NCBI RefSeq assembly: GCF_007556685.1
Contig: NZ_VJON01000010.1
Coordinates: forward strand, 1-63,652
Direction: 5' to 3'
Origin: Tepidimonas charontis
GTDB taxonomy: Bacteria > Pseudomonadota > Gammaproteobacteria > Burkholderiales > Burkholderiaceae_C
Length of the DNA stretch: 63,652 nucleotides
The notes beneath the pieces are model-generated. The model did no database searches. It was not told where the DNA came from and worked only from the letters and a program-made list of their open reading frames with translations. This document shows positions 59,780 through 63,652 of this stretch, in pieces. The stretch's first letter is position 1; every line of letters begins with the position of its first letter. Made by a program: the position numbers and the translations under genes.

Positions 59780-60073
59780 ATGAACCGCAGCGATCTGTTC
59801 GTCGCCCTGGCCGAGCGCCACCCGTTGTTGACCGCCGCCGACGCCGAAGCCGCCGTCAAGACACTGCTGGAAGGCATGACCCAAGCCCTGGCCGCAGGAC
59901 AACGCATCGAAATCCGGGGTTTTGGCAGCTTTGCCGTCGTCACGCGTTCGCCGCGGCTGGCCCGCAATCCACGCACGGGCGAAAAGGTGGCCGTGCCGGG
60001 CAAGCGTGTGCTGCACTTCAAGCCTGGCAAGGCGCTGCGCGAGGCCGTGGACGCCGCCCGGGAGCGTGTATGA
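59780..60073 (+). CDS. ihfB: Integration host factor beta subunit
   Basis: 97 residues from MNRSDLFVALAERHPLLTAADAEAAVKTLLEG. It shows the HU/IHF signature in RIEIRGFGSFAVVTRSPRLARNPRTGEKV, with the DNA-intercalating Pro in RNPRTG. With IhfA it bends DNA by sharp kinks, including at integrase att sites such as those beside ssrA. Its stop overlaps the start of lapA. Confidence 0.97.
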   Translation: MNRSDLFVALAERHPLLTAADAEAAVKTLLEGMTQALAAGQRIEIRGFGSFAVVTRSPRLARNPRTGEKVAVPGKRVLHFKPGKALREAVDAARERV

Positions 60074-60360
60074 AGGTGCTGGGCTGGCTGTTCAAGGCGG
60101 CGGCTTTCGTTTTGGTTTTTGCGCTGGCGCTACGCAACCAGACCCCCGTGCAGGTGCAGGGGTTGTTTGGGGCCCAATGGGAAGCGCCACTGGCTTTGGT
60201 GCTGCTGATCACGCTGTGCGCCGGGGTGTTGCTCGGCATGGCGGTGATGGTTCCGCCCTGGTGGCGCGCCACGCGCGCTGCCCGCCGCGCCGCCGACCCA
60301 GGGGCACCGTCTGCACCCGCATCCCGCCCCAGCCCCGACGAGTCGGCGCATGGCATTTGA
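60070..60360 (+). CDS. lapA: LapA-family inner membrane protein
   Basis: 96 residues from MKVLGWLFKAAAFVLVFALALRNQTPVQVQ. Two membrane segments (VLGWLFKAAAFVLVFALAL and LALVLLITLCAGVLLGMAVMV) and a short, Ala/Pro-rich tail. LapA with LapB controls LpxC turnover and so the amount of lipopolysaccharide. It overlaps both ihfB and lapB by a few bases, so the three are co-translated. Confidence 0.9.
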   Translation: MKVLGWLFKAAAFVLVFALALRNQTPVQVQGLFGAQWEAPLALVLLITLCAGVLLGMAVMVPPWWRATRAARRAADPGAPSAPASRPSPDESAHGI

Positions 60361-61498
60361 CTTCGCTTGGCTGCTGTGGGCGCTGCCGCTGGCCTTCGGG
60401 CTGGGTTGGGCCGCGTCGCGCATCGATTTGCGCCACTGGCGGCTGGAAAGCCGCGCCGTGCCGCGTGCGTATTTTCGTGGCTTGAGCCACTTGCTCAATG
60501 AGCAACAGGACCAGGCCATCGACGCCTTGATCGAGGCTGCGCGCCACGAGCCGGATGCCGCCGAGTTGCATTTTGCGCTGGGGGGCCTGTTTCGTCGCCG
60601 CGGGGACTACGACCGGGCGGTACGGGTACACCAGCATCTGCTGGCGCGCGCCGACTTGTCCAGCGCCGAGCGCGAACGCGCCCAGCACGCACTGGCGCTG
60701 GATTTTTTGAAGGCCGGTTTGCTGGATCGGGCCGAAGCGGCCTTCGAGGCCCTGTTGGGCACGCGCTACGACGCCGAGGCGCGGCTGGCCCTGCTGGGCA
60801 TTCACGAGCGCGCACGCGACTGGGCACGCGCCGCCGAAATGGCACAAGCCCTGGAAGGGGGGCCGCACGGCAGTTTTCGGCTGCGACTGGCCCACCACCG
60901 CTGCGAGCAGGCCTTGGCGCTGCAGCGCCAAGGCCGCACCGGCGACGCCCTGGCTCTGCTGGAGGCACTGGTGCAGCAGATCCCCGCATCGGCTCGGGCA
61001 TGGGTGACGCTGGCCGAGGTGCGCCAGTCCCTGGGGCAGACCGAAGGGGCCTTGGCAGCCCTGCATGGGCTGCGACAGCACTGCCCCAGCCACCTGCCGC
61101 TGGTGGCGCACGCCTTGGCCCAGGGTGCGCTACTGACGGGCCAAGCAGCAGACGCCCAGGCGGCACTGCGCGCGTGGGCGGCCACGTATGGCCCGGCGCT
61201 TGACGTCACCCAGGCGCTGGCCGTGCTGGAGAGCGACGCAGCCGCTGCGCGTGCACACTATATCGATCATCTGCGCCAGGAGCCGTCGCTGGTGGCGGCC
61301 ACTCTGTGGCTGGCCGGAGCACCGCTGGGCGCCGGCGACGACGACCGCCTGCTGCGGCGGGCGCTGGAGCGCGCCTGCGAGCCGCTCAAACGCTACCGCT
61401 GCGCGGCCTGCGGATTCGAATCACGCCAGTATTTTTGGCAATGCCCGGGTTGCCAGGGGTGGGATACCTATCCGCCACGGCGCGTCGAGGAGCTATAA
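60350..61498 (+). CDS. lapB: LapB (lipopolysaccharide assembly TPR protein)
   Basis: 382 residues. An N-terminal membrane anchor (FAWLLWALPLAFGLGWAASRI) precedes a cytoplasmic solenoid of about nine TPR units, then a C-terminal rubredoxin-like metal site (YRCAACGFESRQYFWQCPGCQGWDTY). The four Cys bind iron or zinc and touch the TPR face. It helps FtsH degrade LpxC. It overlaps lapA by 11 bases. Confidence 0.95.
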   Translation: MAFDFAWLLWALPLAFGLGWAASRIDLRHWRLESRAVPRAYFRGLSHLLNEQQDQAIDALIEAARHEPDAAELHFALGGLFRRRGDYDRAVRVHQHLLARADLSSAERERAQHALALDFLKAGLLDRAEAAFEALLGTRYDAEARLALLGIHERARDWARAAEMAQALEGGPHGSFRLRLAHHRCEQALALQRQGRTGDALALLEALVQQIPASARAWVTLAEVRQSLGQTEGALAALHGLRQHCPSHLPLVAHALAQGALLTGQAADAQAALRAWAATYGPALDVTQALAVLESDAAAARAHYIDHLRQEPSLVAATLWLAGAPLGAGDDDRLLRRALERACEPLKRYRCAACGFESRQYFWQCPGCQGWDTYPPRRVEEL

Positions 61499-61509
61499 CG
61501 GACGGCCAC

Positions 61510-62235
61510 TCATCCGACGGCGTCGCCGGCAACGATGGACTCCAAGGCGGCCTCATCGACGATACGATACAGTCGCCCGACGCGATCCAGCGGCTCCAGT
61601 ACACCGGCGCGCACCAGGGCGCTGATTTCGCGGCTGACGGTCTCCAGCTTGAGATCCATCATCGCGCCCATGTCCTCGCGGGTGAACAACGTCACCACCG
61701 AAGGGTCCGTGGCGTGGCGCATTTTCAGGATGAAGTTGGCCACCCGCTGACGCGCGCTGCCAAAATTGAGCGCGGCCAGCCAATCGTCGGCTTCCTTGAG
61801 CGCCTGCTGCCACTTCTGCAACAAACGCCAGTGCAAGCGTGGCGAATTTTGCGCCAACCGGTGGATGACATCGGTCGGAATGCGGCACAGCGATGCCTCG
61901 GTCAGCGCCACCGCTTCGCTATCGTAGCGACTGGTGGCCAGTGCCTCCAACCCCACCACGTCCCCCGGCCGCAGCACACGCAGCACGCGCTGGCGACCAT
62001 CGGGCGTGCTGCGCACCAGCTTGATCAGGCCGCTGCGCAGCGTAAATACGCCGAACGCCGCCTCGCCTTCCTGGTACAACGTTTGTCCGCTGCGAAAAAC
62101 GAGGTCATCGATCGGCGCGTGGATCAGGTTGAAGTCCTGCTCGTTCAAGTCGGCGAACAGCACCATGTCGCGGATGCCGCACGCCTTGCAATCGGCGGTG
62201 CCGCGCCACGCGGATTCGGTCTTGATCGGGATCAT
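61510..62235 (-). CDS. Crp/Fnr-family transcription regulator
   Basis: 241 residues. Cyclic-nucleotide-like effector domain (DDLVFRSGQTLYQEGEAAFGVFTLRSGLIKLV, LRPGDVVGLEALA). The C-terminal helix-turn-helix is TREDMGAMMDLKLETVSREISALVRAGVLE (about 190-220). Two N-terminal Cys (Cys16 and Cys19 in DCKACGIRD) and one further Cys near residue 117 partly match FNR, but the third N-terminal Cys of E. coli FNR is absent, so a canonical 4Fe-4S sensor is not assured. It is convergent with lapB, with only 11 bp between. Specific target genes cannot be told. Confidence 0.9.
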   Translation of the reverse strand: MIPIKTESAWRGTADCKACGIRDMVLFADLNEQDFNLIHAPIDDLVFRSGQTLYQEGEAAFGVFTLRSGLIKLVRSTPDGRQRVLRVLRPGDVVGLEALATSRYDSEAVALTEASLCRIPTDVIHRLAQNSPRLHWRLLQKWQQALKEADDWLAALNFGSARQRVANFILKMRHATDPSVVTLFTREDMGAMMDLKLETVSREISALVRAGVLEPLDRVGRLYRIVDEAALESIVAGDAVG

Positions 62236-62278
62236 GACCGAATTGTCGCCCGAATCGGCGCCACGCGCCGCCCGCCAC

Positions 62279-63346
62279 TCACGCCACCCGCGGTGCCAAC
62301 TCGCCTTTGTCGTAGCGCTGGCGCATCTCCTCCAGCGTGTAGATCTTGCCGATGCGGCTGGCCATACCAGCGCTGCCGAAGGCCTCGTAACGGGCTTTGC
62401 AGATACCGGCCATGGCCTTGGTGGCCGCCTTCAAAAACTTGCGCGGGTCGAAGTTCTTGCGGTCTTCGGCCAGATGCTGGCGGATGGCGCCGGTAGCTGC
62501 CATGCGCAGGTCGGTGTCGATATTGACCTTGCGCACCCCGTGACGGATGCCTTCGACGATTTCGTCCACCGGTACGCCATAGGTTTGACCCATGTCACCG
62601 CCGTAGCTGTTGATGATGGCCAACCAATCCTCGGGCACACTGGAGCTGCCGTGCATCACCAGGTGCACGTTCGGGATGCGGGCGTGGATTTCCTTGACGC
62701 GGTCGATGCGCAGCACCTTGCCGGTGGGCTTCTGGGAAAACTTGTAGGCCCCATGGCTGGTGCCGATGGCGATGGCCAGCGCGTCCACCTGGGTTTGTTG
62801 CACGAAGTCAGCGGCTTCATTGGGGTCGGTGAGCAGCATCGAATGATCGAGCTCCCCCTCGGCGCCGTGGCCGTCTTCCTCGCCGGCCTTGCCCGTTTCC
62901 AGACTGCCCAAGCAGCCGAGCTCACCTTCCACCGAGACACCACAGGCGTGGGCGATATCGGCCACCTGGCGCGTGACACGCACGTTGTACTCGTAGCTGG
63001 CCGGGGTTTTGCCGTCCTCCAGCAAGCTGCCGTCCATCATCACCGAGGTAAAGCCCGACTGGATGGAGCGCATGCACACGCCCGGCGAGGCACCGTGGTC
63101 CTGGTGCATGCAAATGGGAATGTGCGGGTACATCTCGACCGCCGCCGCCACCAGATGACGCAAAAACGGCTCGCCGGCATACGAGCGCGCGCCCGCCGAG
63201 CCTTGCAAGATGACCGGGCTGTTGACCGCATCGGCCGCCTGCAAGATGGCATGGATTTGCTCCATGTTGTTGACGTTGAACGCGGGCAAACCGTAGCCAT
63301 GCTCGGCGGCGTGATCGAGCAATTGCCGCAATGTGATCAGTGCCAT
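62279..63346 (-). CDS. fba: Class II fructose-bisphosphate aldolase
   Basis: 355 residues, [30 protein letters not shown]. Zinc ligands in [11 protein letters not shown] (about 79-90), [23 protein letters not shown] (about 138-160) and the [12 protein letters not shown] loop (about 228). The Calvin-cycle subtype with long insertion is typical in beta-proteobacteria. It splits fructose 1,6-bisphosphate in glycolysis or the reverse. It follows pgk on the same strand after a 157-bp gap. Confidence 0.97.
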   Translation of the reverse strand: MALITLRQLLDHAAEHGYGLPAFNVNNMEQIHAILQAADAVNSPVILQGSAGARSYAGEPFLRHLVAAAVEMYPHIPICMHQDHGASPGVCMRSIQSGFTSVMMDGSLLEDGKTPASYEYNVRVTRQVADIAHACGVSVEGELGCLGSLETGKAGEEDGHGAEGELDHSMLLTDPNEAADFVQQTQVDALAIAIGTSHGAYKFSQKPTGKVLRIDRVKEIHARIPNVHLVMHGSSSVPEDWLAIINSYGGDMGQTYGVPVDEIVEGIRHGVRKVNIDTDLRMAATGAIRQHLAEDRKNFDPRKFLKAATKAMAGICKARYEAFGSAGMASRIGKIYTLEEMRQRYDKGELAPRVA

Positions 63347-63503
63347 GATGGATGCACTCCTTCAGAAAACGAAAACACGATTGAGACGAAACGATGCACC
63401 AGTGCCCGGCGCACCTGCCGTTGTCCCGTGGCAGCCCGAGCTCGATCGGCGGCTGGCACGAGGATTCGGGTGACCAACGGCGCGCGGCCATGCGCGGCCC
63501 CTC

Positions 63504-63652
63504 TCAGACCACTGCGGCGCTTTGCGCGCGCCGCGCCAGCACCTCGAAGGCGGGCAGGGTCTTGCCCTCCAGCACCTCCAGGAAGGCGCCGCCGCCGGTG
63601 GAGATGTAGCCGACCTGCTCGGCGATGCCAAACTTGGCAATCGCCGCCAGCG
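63504..63652 (-). CDS. pgk: Phosphoglycerate kinase, C-terminal end (cut by window edge)
   Basis: The last 48 codons on the minus strand end at the TGA at 63504-63506: [42 protein letters not shown]. The [17 protein letters not shown] block is the conserved C-terminal nucleotide-contact motif of Pgk. The gene continues beyond the window. The order pgk then fba is standard in this group. Confidence 0.93.
   Translation of the reverse strand, partial: LAAIAKFGIAEQVGYISTGGGAFLEVLEGKTLPAFEVLARRAQSAAVV

Overview
The right-hand part of the window (about 46.6-63.7 kb) is GC-rich chromosome of a betaproteobacterium, most likely Burkholderiales (Comamonadaceae-like). The basis is the gene order gyrA-serC-pheA-tyrA-aroA/cmk-rpsA-ihfB-lapA-lapB, an in-frame aroA-cmk fusion, a tmRNA with tag ANDERFALAA, and a pgk-fba pair. 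These are ordinary housekeeping genes for DNA topology, aromatic amino acid and serine synthesis, translation, lipopolysaccharide control, ubiquinone and glycolysis.

The left 46.6 kb is mobile DNA in the 3' end of ssrA (tmRNA, minus strand, 46641-47016). The last 15 bp of ssrA (46641-46655) recur exactly at 7268-7282. Next to each copy lies a tyrosine integrase reading away from it (45275-46450 and 5798-7036). I read this as two elements in tandem at one site: a conjugative element of about 39 kb (7.27-46.64 kb), then a small satellite-like island (about 0.5-7.27 kb) with AlpA, a Toprim/DUF3987 primase-helicase and small phage-type proteins. The island's outer end is next to a truncated IS5-family element at the window edge.

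The large element has a MOBP-like relaxase, a TraG coupling protein, a TraF-type peptidase, a full trb type IV secretion set (trbB, C, D, E, J, L, F, G, I and a TrbN-like transglycosylase), ArdC antirestriction, a ParA, an H-NS-like protein, and an IncQ-type replicon (repA-repC plus 22-bp iterons). It therefore looks able to replicate as a plasmid as well as to integrate. Cargo includes an AT-richer, usher-like secretion locus with a spore-coat-U-like subunit placed inside the transfer region, a Tat-exported YiiX-like amidase, a SNF2 helicase, an outer-membrane-like small protein, and several small membrane or secreted proteins.

The most striking unexplained signal is a 19-bp motif, ATTTCTTCC-N4-CCTCTA. 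It occurs ten times (an eleventh is weaker), always upstream of a gene start of the conjugative element and always in the direction of transcription. It precedes traF-trbB, trbC-L, trbF-onwards, the usher operon, the subunit/ardC/traG operon, parA, a TraM-like gene, an inner-membrane/secreted protein operon and an AlpA-type regulator. It defines a single element-wide regulon and may be a non-standard promoter.
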